A stretch of DNA of 8,149 bases from JBEKCP01 sp050014815 (GCA_050014815.1 JBEKCP010000259.1:1-8149); one strand, 5' to 3'; shown: positions 1-5,821, numbered from the stretch's first letter. Translations and numbers: made by a program. Notes: a model not told the origin generated them from the letters alone.

Positions 1-435
1 GGCCAGCCGCACCGCCAGGAAGGCCCAGAGCACCGCGGGCCGATCGCCCAGCGCCTCGAAGGGGTTGAAGGCCGGCCGGGCACCCATGTCCGCCACCCAG
101 CCCACCCCGCACATCGAGAACAGCTTCCGATCAATCCCCAACCGCCAGAGGCCGACCCAGACGGCGATGCCCAGGGCGCCGACGGCCAGGGCTACCAGGC
201 TGGGGCGACGCAGCGGCCGCGGATAACCGGGAAAGACAATCGCCACCGCGGCGAGCGTCAGGGCGATCTTCACGGTGTAGACCAGCGGGTAGGCGGCGTA
301 AGGAATGGCCAGCCCAATGGCCTGACCACCGACGTGGTCCCGCGACGGCTCCAGCGAGCCCACCAGCGAGAAGATCGCCAGAGGCAGGACCGGGGCGATC
401 CACGGGCGCCGGGACAGCAAAGGGGATAAGTACAT
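1..435 (-). CDS. CAAX prenyl protease-related (CPBP-like) membrane protein, N-terminal part
   Basis: The reading frame starts at ATG 435-433 and stays open for 145 codons to the window edge, so the C-terminal part is missing. The protein begins MYLSPLLSRRPWIAPVLP and is very hydrophobic. Likely membrane segments lie at about residues 12-28, 42-68, 80-98 and 132-145. The stretch AIPYAAYPLVYTVKIALTL and the later WVGLWRLGID resemble the N-terminal half of the CAAX-protease-related family found beside exosortase systems and common in planctomycetes. The catalytic glutamate/histidine motifs of CPBP proteases would lie beyond the window, so peptidase activity cannot be judged here. An AGGGGA-like ribosome site sits just upstream of the ATG. 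The gene follows the HTH regulator gene by 36 bases on the same strand, which suggests one transcript and possible control by that regulator. Alternative: another polytopic membrane protein. The gene itself is certain; the family is a recognition from memory. Confidence 0.72.
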   Translation of the reverse strand, partial: MYLSPLLSRRPWIAPVLPLAIFSLVGSLEPSRDHVGGQAIGLAIPYAAYPLVYTVKIALTLAAVAIVFPGYPRPLRRPSLVALAVGALGIAVWVGLWRLGIDRKLFSMCGVGWVADMGARPAFNPFEALGDRPAVLWAFLAVRLA

Positions 436-471
436 TTTATATCCCCTGTTCCCGTCCGCCGCGTGCGGCCC

Positions 472-993
472 TCATTCAAGCAAGTCGACGAATACTTCGT
501 CCGACAACGATCGCTCGGCGGCGATGCCCAACTCGTCTTGCTGGCGCCGCTTGCCGACGGTGTGCCACGCGCTGACGCCCCGCAGTTCGGGCATGATCTC
601 GACCAGTTGATCGACGAGCGTCTGGGCCATCAATCGGATCGTGTCCTCGGGGGACTGTTCGAAAATGGCCAGCGTGGTCTTCATGAGGCGCACCAACTGG
701 GCCCGCTGGAGCAGAGGCTGCGAGAGCGAGTCTTGCGTTTCGATCAGCAACTCCGCGACCGGCACGTCCAACGCCTTTTGCCACTCGTAGAGTGTGCTCA
801 GCGGCAGGTCGGTGGTCTCCTCTTCCTGGTGGGAAATATCGGAGATCTCCACATTCAGTCGTCGCGCCACGGTGCGGCGCGAGATCCCTTGAAGCCGTCG
901 CACGGTTGCCAAACGGTGCAGCGGGCGCGTCCCGGCGGGAACCCGTACCTCGCCCTCTTCGCCTGTTCCCGACGCGGAATCCACGATGCTCAT
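472..993 (-). CDS. XRE-like helix-turn-helix transcriptional regulator
   Basis: A 173-residue protein starting MSIVDSASG. The frame is open further upstream (to 1089), but ATG 993-991 is chosen because AGGAG lies seven bases before it and the upstream extension is low-complexity and unlike a protein start. Residues about 28-83 form a Cro/CI-type HTH region: LATVRRLQGISRRTVARRL, then an acidic QEEETTDLPL segment, then LYEWQKALDVPVAELL, which matches the usual last helices of XRE domains. The rest (about 84-173) is helical and includes RAQLVRLMKTTLAIFEQ and LVEQ-type helices (LVDQLVEIMPEL), probably for dimerisation. I recognise this as a conserved planctomycete regulator type without a known target. 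It lies upstream of the CAAX-protease-related gene in an apparent operon. Its own upstream region carries an inverted repeat (1050-1100) that could be its operator. Specific DNA target and signal are unknown. Confidence 0.8.
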   Translation of the reverse strand: MSIVDSASGTGEEGEVRVPAGTRPLHRLATVRRLQGISRRTVARRLNVEISDISHQEEETTDLPLSTLYEWQKALDVPVAELLIETQDSLSQPLLQRAQLVRLMKTTLAIFEQSPEDTIRLMAQTLVDQLVEIMPELRGVSAWHTVGKRRQQDELGIAAERSLSDEVFVDLLE

Positions 994-1049
994 GAGAAGC
1001 TCCTGGCGCACAAGCCGCAAATCAAATGATGGAAGCCAAGAAAACGACG

Positions 1050-1100
1050 GTGTTCGACGCAGACACAAAAAGAAAGCCACGAAAAGCAATCGACGAACAC
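1050..1100. promoter_or_regulatory. inverted repeat, candidate operator of the HTH regulator
   Basis: GTGTTCGACG at 1050-1059 is mirrored by CGACGAACAC at 1091-1100, with nine of ten bases matching as reverse complement. The centres are about 41 bases apart, close to four helical turns. The pair lies 57-107 bases upstream of the regulator's start codon, a typical place for autoregulation by a dimeric HTH protein. That it is bound is inference only; it could equally be chance or an RNA stem in the leader. Confidence 0.3.
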
Positions 1101-1159
1101 GCGCCCCTTCTCAGCGATCTATAATAACCGGCCCGCAACGAGTCCGCAACAACGGTCCC

Positions 1160-1174
1160 TGCAAAAAATTTGCA
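1160..1174. promoter_or_regulatory. short perfect palindrome TGCAAA-AAA-TTTGCA
   Basis: Two six-base arms, TGCAAA and TTTGCA, flank three A residues. This is an AT-rich island in GC-rich surroundings within the divergent spacer, so it stands out as a possible protein-binding site or bend. No partner is identified. Confidence 0.22.
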
Positions 1175-1329
1175 TCAGACGGAATAGGCCGCCGTTAGGG
1201 CTCGTCGGACGGTCCGCTCGGGGCAGGGAATGAACTCTGGTCGGGGGGCTAACCGCCATGCCGCCGGGGTGCCCGCTCGCGGGTCGCGGCAGGGCCGAAA
1301 CCTGCCTTCCCCCCGCTGCCGGGGCCGGA

Positions 1330-1335
1330 TAGAAT
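1330..1335 (+). promoter_or_regulatory. candidate -10 element of the prfB promoter
   Basis: TAGAAT (four or five of six to the TATAAT consensus) ends 50 bases before the prfB start. The matching -35 position holds only a weak TTCCCC. The same hexamer occurs upstream of tyrA and of the proposed noncoding RNA, which makes a role more plausible. Confidence is low because the -35 box is poor. Confidence 0.3.
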
Positions 1336-1346
1336 GAGCAGGATGA

Positions 1347-1367
1347 CCGGCGGGGCTCCCCCGCCGG
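1347..1367 (+). promoter_or_regulatory. strong 5'-leader hairpin before the prfB ribosome site
   Basis: CCGGCGGGG (1347-1355) pairs perfectly with CCCCGCCGG (1359-1367) over nine base pairs with a CTC loop. It ends six bases before the AGGAGG ribosome site (1374-1379). No T run follows, so it does not look like an intrinsic terminator. It may stabilise the leader, hold the ribosome site in a defined geometry, or be a remnant of a repeat. Confidence 0.4.
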
Positions 1368-1384
1368 CAGCAGAGGAGGCAATT

Positions 1385-2513
1385 ATGGAACGTGAATTCT
1401 TCGATCGGGCCGAGGCCATTCGGCAGCGGATCCTCCAGCTCCGGGACTCTCTTTGACCTGGCCGGCAAGAAAGCGGAGACCGAGGCCATCGAGGGCCGGA
1501 TGGGCCAGCCCGACTTCTGGAGCAACCGGGAGAAGGCCCAAGAGGTCGTCGCCCGGCTCAAGGAGCTCAAGGCCCTCGTCCGCCCGCTGGACGAGGCCTT
1601 CAAGACCTCCGAGGATCTCGGCGCCATGATTGAGATGGCCGAGGAGGACGAGGGCATGGCCGCGGCCGTGCCCGACGAGCTCCTGCGGCTGGAAAAGATG
1701 GTCGCCGACCTGGAAACCCGCTCGCTCTTGAGCGGCCCCTGGGACGAGAGCGCCGCCCTGGTGACCATCAATGCCCGCGACGGCGGCACTGATGCCAACG
1801 ACTGGGCCGAAATGCTCTTGCGAATGTACCTGAACTGGGCCAAGGACCACGACTACGCCACCGAGCTCCTCGACCGCCAGGAGAACGAAGAAGCGGGGAT
1901 CAACAGCGCCACCATTGCCGTCCGTGGCCCGATGGCCTACGGATATCTCAAGGGCGAGGCGGGCATCCACCGGCTGATCCGCATCAGCCCGTTCAACTCG
2001 GAGGGCAAACGGCAGACGAGCTTCGCCGCCGTCGACGTCTCGCCGGAGGTCTCCGAGGAGATCAAGATCGAGATCCGCGACGAGGACCTGGAGGAACAGG
2101 CGATCCGTTCCAGCGGGCCGGGCGGCCAGCACGTCAACAAGACGTCCAGCGCCATCCGCATGCGGCACATCCCCACCGGCATCGTCGTCCATTGCCAGGC
2201 GGAGCGGAGCCAGCACAAGAACCGGGCGATGGCCCTCCGAATGATCCGCGCCCGGTTGGCCCGCATCGAGGAAGAGAAACGCGAGGCCCAGCAGGCCGCC
2301 AAGTATACCCAGATGCCGAAGGTCGGGTTCGGCTCGCAGATCCGCAGCTACTTCCTGCACCCGGAGCAGCGGGTGAAGGACTCGCGGACCGGCTACGGGG
2401 AATCCAGTTTCCACAACGTCCTGGACGGCCGCATCCAGGGCTTCCTGGACGCCTATCTCCGCTTCCGCGCCAAAGGACAGACCCCCTCCGGCGGAAAGGA
2501 TAAGGATGAGTGA
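1385..2513 (+). CDS. prfB: peptide chain release factor 2 (programmed +1 frameshift)
   Basis: RF2 recognises UAA and UGA and triggers peptidyl-tRNA hydrolysis. The gene starts at ATG 1385 with AGGAGG five bases upstream. After 23 codons (ending RDSL) the zero frame meets TGA at 1454-1456 in the context CTT-TGA-C. Skipping one base continues as DLAGKKAETEAIEGRM to the stop at 2511-2513, giving about 375 residues, the normal RF2 length. The UGA-specific SPF tripeptide is at about 201-203 and the catalytic GGQ at about 246-248 in SGPGGQHVNKTSS, both near the E. coli positions. The N-terminal coiled region and C-terminal helices are present. Control is autogenous: low RF2 slows termination at the internal UGA and favours the shift. 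The downstream small gene overlaps the last eight bases. The starting region before the shift is not a separate gene. The internal ATG at 1392 lies in the shifted frame and is not the start. Confidence 0.97.
1442..1457 (+). promoter_or_regulatory. RF2 programmed +1 frameshift site
   Basis: The slippery CTT codon (1451-1453) is followed by TGA (1454-1456) and C, the conserved CUU-UGA-C core. In E. coli a Shine-Dalgarno-like AGGGGG lies three bases before CUU. Here CGGGAC is at that spacing (1442-1447), so the stimulator is present only in weakened form. Reading resumes at GAC 1455-1457. Confidence 0.95.
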
Positions 2514-2718
2514 ATCGTCGGGTAAGAAACTGACAGGAGCCAGAAAGGACACCGATCTCCTGGAAGGGCTCGAAGACCGCTATTGGGCTGAAGAAGGCCG
2601 CAAGGCCATCGAGGAATTCAAGCGGTCCGGCCAAAAGCCTATTCCCTGGGACGAGATCAAGGCAAGGCTGGGGCTCAGTGACTCTGCCACGGACGGACCA
2701 CGGATCAAACACGGATGA
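2506..2718 (+). CDS. small protein with RelB-like antitoxin C-terminal motif
   Basis: A 70-residue protein, very hydrophilic. It starts at ATG 2506 with AAAGGA five bases upstream and overlaps the prfB stop codon by eight bases, so it is probably co-transcribed and translationally coupled. Residues about 24-58 (DRYWAEEGRKAIEEFKRSGQKPIPWDEIKARLGL) resemble the tail of RelB/DUF6290-type antitoxins, which usually end near a WEEVKAELGL-like motif. The N-terminal ribbon-helix-helix strand normally needed for DNA binding is not evident: residues 1-18 are polar and lysine-rich. No toxin gene follows. The last dozen residues (about 59-70, ending GPRIKHG) are encoded by, or lie next to, an inverted repeat that also supplies the stop codon, so the original C terminus was probably near residue 58. 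It may be a decayed or solitary antitoxin, or an unrelated small protein. Function unproven. Confidence 0.6.
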   Translation: MSESSGKKLTGARKDTDLLEGLEDRYWAEEGRKAIEEFKRSGQKPIPWDEIKARLGLSDSATDGPRIKHG

Positions 2719-2781
2719 TTCAGTGAACAAATCGCTGACCCGCTGTCTTCGATCTGTGTTCGATCTGTGTTTCATCCGTGG
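2698..2781. repeat. imperfect inverted-repeat element with CCACGGAT ends
   Basis: CCACGGATCAAACACGGAT at 2698-2716 is mirrored at 2763-2781 (reverse complement reads CCACGGATGAAACACAGAT), 17 of 19 bases matching. The right side also has a tandem copy of CGATCTGTGTT (2750-2760 and 2761-2771). Words of the type CCACGGATnAAACACAGAT are, from memory, common dispersed intergenic repeats in several bacterial groups. The left arm overlaps the end of the small gene at 2506-2718 and provides its TGA. As RNA it could form a long stem and might act as the 3' boundary of the prfB transcript, but no T run follows. Confidence 0.65.
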
Positions 2782-3005
2782 CTGAATCCGGAAGTTATTC
2801 TTCCGCCGGACCTAAACGGCGATGTTCTACGATCCAGTGTCGTCCGGTTATAACGCTCTCGCCGGTCGTATCGCCGTGTTGCACCGCCGCAACGCTCGAT
2901 GTTGACGAAATTCCCCACGTTGCCAAAAAGGATGCTACCTTTTCTATAGAGTGGGATTAGGCGCTAGATCCCGCGGGCATAGTCATCCCGGCCGAGGACC
3001 AGGCC
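2782..3005 (+). promoter_or_regulatory. upstream region of the DUF11 lipoprotein gene
   Basis: This spacer has no convincing gene. It contains a short perfect hairpin at 2789-2805 (CGGAAG, TTATT loop, CTTCCG). It also has two possible -10 hexamers, TATAAC at 2849-2854 and TATAGA at 2946-2951, the latter about 55 bases before the lipoprotein start. TTGACG (2902-2907) and TTGCCA (2920-2925) look like -35 boxes but neither has standard spacing to these -10 candidates. A GAGGA ribosome site (2994-2998) lies seven bases before ATG 3006. A promoter is expected here but cannot be placed with certainty. Confidence 0.3.
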
Positions 3006-5345
3006 ATGTGGCGGTCAAGGACGAGCAGCCTCGAAGCAGCCATCGCGGTAGCGCTCTGGGCATTGATCGCTCCAGGTTGCACCAATCTCAGGATTCCTCG
3101 GATCGATCCGACGGGCGAGCGGCTCTTTGTCGAGTCGCCTCCCCCGGCCGCGCCTTGCCCTGCGACCGCGCCTTGTCCTGACATCGCCCCCCGGACGCAG
3201 CCCGGGGGTGTTGCCCCTTGCCCGCCAGTCGCGGCGGCTCCTCCAGCGGCCCCCCCCGGCCGCGGTCCCACCCGCATCGCCCTGGAGGACGACGTGGCGG
3301 TGCTCCTGACGCCGCACCGCGTCGTTGCACCAACCGGCAGCCAGGTCGTGCTGATGGCCGGCGTCCAGGGCTGCGACGGCTACCTGCGGACCAATCGCCG
3401 GCTGGAGTGGTCGGTCGCGCCGGGCAGCGTGGGGCAATTCGTCGCGATCGAGGAGGGCAGCCTGACCGACTTCCTGGTGGGCGATTTCACCCGGCCCAGG
3501 AAGATCACCAACACCTACGCCGTTGGGAGCACCTCGCGGCGATACGAGCGGTTGACCGGCGGCCCCGGCAATCCGGACATCGTGGTCGCGAGGGGGCAAG
3601 GCTGGATCACGGTCACCTCGCCGGTGGAGGGCACCAGCCACGTGATGGTCCGCGCCCCGGACGTGGTCTGCCCGAATGCCCAGGTGCAATCGGCCCTGAT
3701 CCACTGGATCGACGCCGGTGCCGTTTTTCCGCCGCCGGCGATCAATCCGGCGGGCACGCGGCATGTCTTCACCACAACGGTGCTGCGGCAGAGCAACCAT
3801 GGTCCACAGGTGGGCTGGATTGTGCGGTACGAGATCGTTGGGGGCCCGCCCGCCGGTTTCGCCCCCGCCGGGGCCCAGGCGATCGAGGTGCCCACGAATC
3901 CGGCCGGGCAGGCCGCCGCCGAGATCTTCCAGCCGCAGCCGGGCGAAGGGACCAACCAGATCCGGATCCAGGTGATCCGCCCAGCCGACCTGCAAGTGGC
4001 TGCCCCGGGCGGTGTGCCCTCCGGGTTGGACGGCGAGCGACTCGTGGTGCTTCCCGACGGCGGCACGCTGGCCACCTGGACCGCGGCGGCCCCGGGTATG
4101 GGCGAGAGCGGGCCGCCAGCCGCGGCCCCGGGCCCAACGGCCGCCCCCACGGTCCCGGCAGCGTCCGCTTCGCTGGGCGTCCAGCTCACCGGCCCCGGCG
4201 AGGTCCCCGTGGGGGGCAGGGTGGCCTTCGAGATCCTGATCACCAACCGCGGCCAAACGGTTATCCCGGCCTTGATGCTCACCGACACCTTCGACGAGGG
4301 CCTGGTGCTCGTGAATCCGAGTACGGGGCAGCCGGTCCCCAACCCTAAGACGAAGCCGATTAAGAACCGGCTCGTAGTGAACCTCGCGCCAGGGCACATT
4401 TCGCGGACGACGGTGAACTTCACCGCCGTGCGAGCGGGACAGTGGTGCCATACGGTCGATGTCACCGGGCCGGACGGCATCCGTGGCAGCGCCCGCGGCT
4501 GTGTCACCGCGATCGAGGCACCCGTGGGCCCCACTGCGGTGGGGCCTCCAGGCATGTTCAACCCGCCGACAGCACCCGGAACGCCGCCGGCGGAGGGCGC
4601 GTCCACTCCCATCGCCGTCACGATCGAGGGACCGCGGCAGGGCACCGTGGGGCAACTCGCCGAGTTCACCATGGAAGTGACGAATACCAGCTCCAAGGCC
4701 CTGAACAATATCAAGGTCAGCAACGAGCCCGACCCCGAACTGGTGGCCAAGTTCGCCACGGAGGGCTACAAGGCCGAGGGAGAGAAGCTGGTTTGGACCC
4801 TCCCGGAGCTAGCCCCCGGCGCCAAGGTGCAACTGAAGGTCCAGAGCCGGTGTGACCGCGTGGCCCAGCGGGCGTGCAGCCGCGTCGTGGCGAGCTTGCC
4901 CGACGGGACCCGCGTGGAGCGCGAAGCCTGGCTGGAGATTCGCGAGGCGGCCGGCCCGGCCGCCGGCGGTCTGACGCTGAGCGTGGCGGAACTGCAGAAC
5001 CCCGTCGTGGCTGGCAAGGCCGTTACCTACGTCATCCGTGTAACCAACGCCGGCGCGAAACCCGAGAGCCAGGTGGGCGTCACCGTCACGGCGCCCCCCG
5101 AGGTGACGGTCAACCTTCTCCAAACCACCGGGCCGACGCCCAACACAAAGTACACGCTGGAAGGCAAGACGGTACAGTTTGATCCGGTCCCCGACCTCCT
5201 GCCCGGAAAGACGCTGACCTACCGCGTTCAGGTCGTGACCGGTCGGAAGCCCGGCGAGATCCGGCTCCATGCGGAGGCGGTCAGCCGGGATCACCCTCAA
5301 CCGGTAACGGGCGAGAAGACGACGACGGTCCAGCCGGCCATGTAG
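3006..5345 (+). CDS. DUF11-repeat lipoprotein, planctomycete-type
   Basis: A 779-residue exported protein. Residues 1-25 (MWRSRTSSLEA...LIAPGC) look like a lipoprotein signal with Cys25 as the lipid-bearing residue; the lipobox APGC is acceptable but not ideal. The mature start carries NLRIPRIDPTGERLF, a motif I associate with planctomycete surface proteins. A Pro/Ala/Cys-rich linker follows (about 45-87) with three Cys-Pro pairs. Residues about 90-370 form a beta-rich region beginning TPHRVVAPTGSQVVLMAGV, with INPAGTRHVFTTTV in the middle. Three DUF11-like immunoglobulin-fold repeats then occur at about 388-505, 533-647 and 654-779, each with a GPGEVPVGGRVAFEILITNRG-like opening. No catalytic motif is visible, so a structural role at the envelope or cell surface is likely. 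The start is supported by GAGGA seven bases upstream. The neighbours prfB and tyrA give no functional clue; the gene appears to be a single transcription unit. Confidence 0.85.
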   Translation: MWRSRTSSLEAAIAVALWALIAPGCTNLRIPRIDPTGERLFVESPPPAAPCPATAPCPDIAPRTQPGGVAPCPPVAAAPPAAPPGRGPTRIALEDDVAVLLTPHRVVAPTGSQVVLMAGVQGCDGYLRTNRRLEWSVAPGSVGQFVAIEEGSLTDFLVGDFTRPRKITNTYAVGSTSRRYERLTGGPGNPDIVVARGQGWITVTSPVEGTSHVMVRAPDVVCPNAQVQSALIHWIDAGAVFPPPAINPAGTRHVFTTTVLRQSNHGPQVGWIVRYEIVGGPPAGFAPAGAQAIEVPTNPAGQAAAEIFQPQPGEGTNQIRIQVIRPADLQVAAPGGVPSGLDGERLVVLPDGGTLATWTAAAPGMGESGPPAAAPGPTAAPTVPAASASLGVQLTGPGEVPVGGRVAFEILITNRGQTVIPALMLTDTFDEGLVLVNPSTGQPVPNPKTKPIKNRLVVNLAPGHISRTTVNFTAVRAGQWCHTVDVTGPDGIRGSARGCVTAIEAPVGPTAVGPPGMFNPPTAPGTPPAEGASTPIAVTIEGPRQGTVGQLAEFTMEVTNTSSKALNNIKVSNEPDPELVAKFATEGYKAEGEKLVWTLPELAPGAKVQLKVQSRCDRVAQRACSRVVASLPDGTRVEREAWLEIREAAGPAAGGLTLSVAELQNPVVAGKAVTYVIRVTNAGAKPESQVGVTVTAPPEVTVNLLQTTGPTPNTKYTLEGKTVQFDPVPDLLPGKTLTYRVQVVTGRKPGEIRLHAEAVSRDHPQPVTGEKTTTVQPAM

Positions 5346-5370
5346 CCGGCACACTCTCCGTGTTTCTCTT

Positions 5371-5511
5371 GTTCCCACGCTCTGCGTGGGAACACACTTG
5401 GTGGCCGCTCCCGCGGCCCTTCCCCGTGGGCCTGTCGCCTTGGCCGTAGAGACGCCCACTTGGGGACGCGGAGCGTCCGCTCAGTGCGTTCCCACGGGGG
5501 ACCGTGGGAAC
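5371..5511. repeat. multi-hairpin palindromic repeat cluster (REP-like)
   Basis: Four perfect hairpins lie in 141 bases. At 5371-5393, GTTCCCACGC and GCGTGGGAAC flank TCT. At 5403-5418, GGCCGC and GCGGCC flank TCCC. At 5464-5478, GGACGC and GCGTCC flank GGA. At 5488-5511, GTTCCCACGG and CCGTGGGAAC flank four bases. The outer two hairpins share the GTTCCCACG core, and CACTTGG occurs twice (5395-5401, 5457-5463). From memory, GTTCCCACGCTCTGCGTGGGAAC-like words are dispersed palindromes in planctomycetes and other phyla. The first hairpin is 25 bases after the lipoprotein stop and may protect or end that mRNA, although no T run follows. No transposase is adjacent. Confidence 0.8.
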
Positions 5512-5542
5512 GAGCGAGCCGCGCCAAAGTGGGAATCCTGGC

Positions 5543-5571
5543 TTCTCAAAATTCGGCCGCTGATGTAGAAT
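5543..5571 (+). promoter_or_regulatory. sigma70-like promoter of a candidate noncoding RNA
   Basis: TTCTCA (5543-5548, four of six to TTGACA) and TAGAAT (5566-5571) are separated by exactly 17 bases. Transcription would begin near 5578. No protein gene starts within reach downstream, and a terminator follows about 240 bases later. Confidence 0.42.
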
Positions 5572-5577
5572 AAAGTA

Positions 5578-5821
5578 TTCGCGGCAGATTCTCTTCGATG
5601 TGGCACTTGGTTCTGCGGCAGGTTAAGGATTGCCTGGCGTGGAGATGTCTTCTCTTGTTCGTCTTTCCTAAACTCTTGGAATCCAGATCGTTTTGTGGCG
5701 TATGCGCGCGCCCGAACAAGGCGCGCGGACAGGTACCGTAGCGTTTGATACGCCACACGGGGGCCAGGGCGCCGCCGGCGAATTCGAGCGCCGAGCGTTG
5801 CTCCCTGGCCCCACTTTTTTT
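5578..5821 (+). ncRNA. candidate structured noncoding RNA
   Basis: The approximate 5' end is set by the promoter-like pair at 5543-5571 and the 3' end by the terminator T run at 5815-5821, giving about 245 bases. The first part (to about 5690) shows little strong pairing. The second part is highly structured. TGTGGCGTAT (5694-5703) pairs with ATACGCCACA (5748-5757), enclosing a hairpin CGCGCGCC / GGCGCGCG (5705-5712 and 5720-5727, seven-base loop) and a 20-base single-stranded arm containing GACAGGTACCGTAG. The terminator stem follows directly. I do not recognise RNase P, tmRNA, SRP or a riboswitch core. No convincing coding frame covers it. Alternatives are a long 3' untranslated region of the lipoprotein mRNA or a leader-like remnant. 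This is an inference from structure alone. Confidence 0.4.
5760..5821 (+). terminator. Rho-independent terminator
   Basis: GGGGCCAGGG (5760-5769) pairs perfectly with CCCTGGCCCC (5803-5812). Its 33-base loop contains a further CGGCG / CGCCG stem (5776-5780, 5789-5793). Two bases later comes a run of seven T (5815-5821). The T run is on the plus strand only, so it ends rightward transcripts: either the proposed RNA or read-through from the lipoprotein gene 415 bases upstream. Confidence 0.78.

Larger units (their letters stand above)
994..1384. other. divergent intergenic region between HTH regulator and prfB
   Basis: This 391-base stretch separates the minus-strand regulator operon from prfB. 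I see no convincing protein gene in it. The small open frames here lack family resemblance and ribosome sites. It must hold promoters for both directions. Visible elements are an imperfect inverted repeat at 1050-1100, a perfect TATAAT at 1120-1125 (plus strand, but without a recognisable -35 box and about 260 bases from prfB), a short palindrome at 1160-1174, a TAGAAT hexamer at 1330-1335 and a strong hairpin at 1347-1367. The half near the regulator is rich in A on the plus strand, while the half near prfB is very GC-rich. Confidence 0.7.

Noticed and set aside
463..1029. 188-codon plus-strand frame opposite the HTH regulator
   Set aside because: The minus-strand protein has an HTH domain and a good ribosome site; this one has neither.
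1120..1125. Perfect TATAAT hexamer as the prfB promoter
   Set aside because: No -35 box at the right distance and about 260 bases from prfB. Noted only as part of the spacer.
1454..1456. prfB as a pseudogene broken by an in-frame stop
   Set aside because: The stop sits in the conserved CTT-TGA-C frameshift context at the expected codon, so it is programmed control.
1383..2552. 389-codon open frame on the minus strand opposite prfB
   Set aside because: It mirrors the codon pattern of prfB, has no family resemblance and no ribosome site. prfB is certain.
2778..2960. 60-codon plus-strand frame between the repeat and the lipoprotein gene
   Set aside because: It begins inside the inverted repeat, lacks a ribosome site and has no resemblance to a known family.
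3218..4348. 376-codon plus-strand frame inside the lipoprotein gene
   Set aside because: The product is Arg/Gly/Pro-rich low-complexity sequence typical of an off-frame reading of a GC-rich gene.
3015..4655. 546-codon and other long minus-strand frames opposite the lipoprotein gene
   Set aside because: High GC content removes stops from the antisense frames. The products are Arg/Gly/Pro-rich without domains.
5601..5616. Sigma54-like site TGGCAC...CTGC
   Set aside because: The distance between the GG and GC elements is one base too long for a functional -24/-12 promoter, and TTGC reads CTGC.
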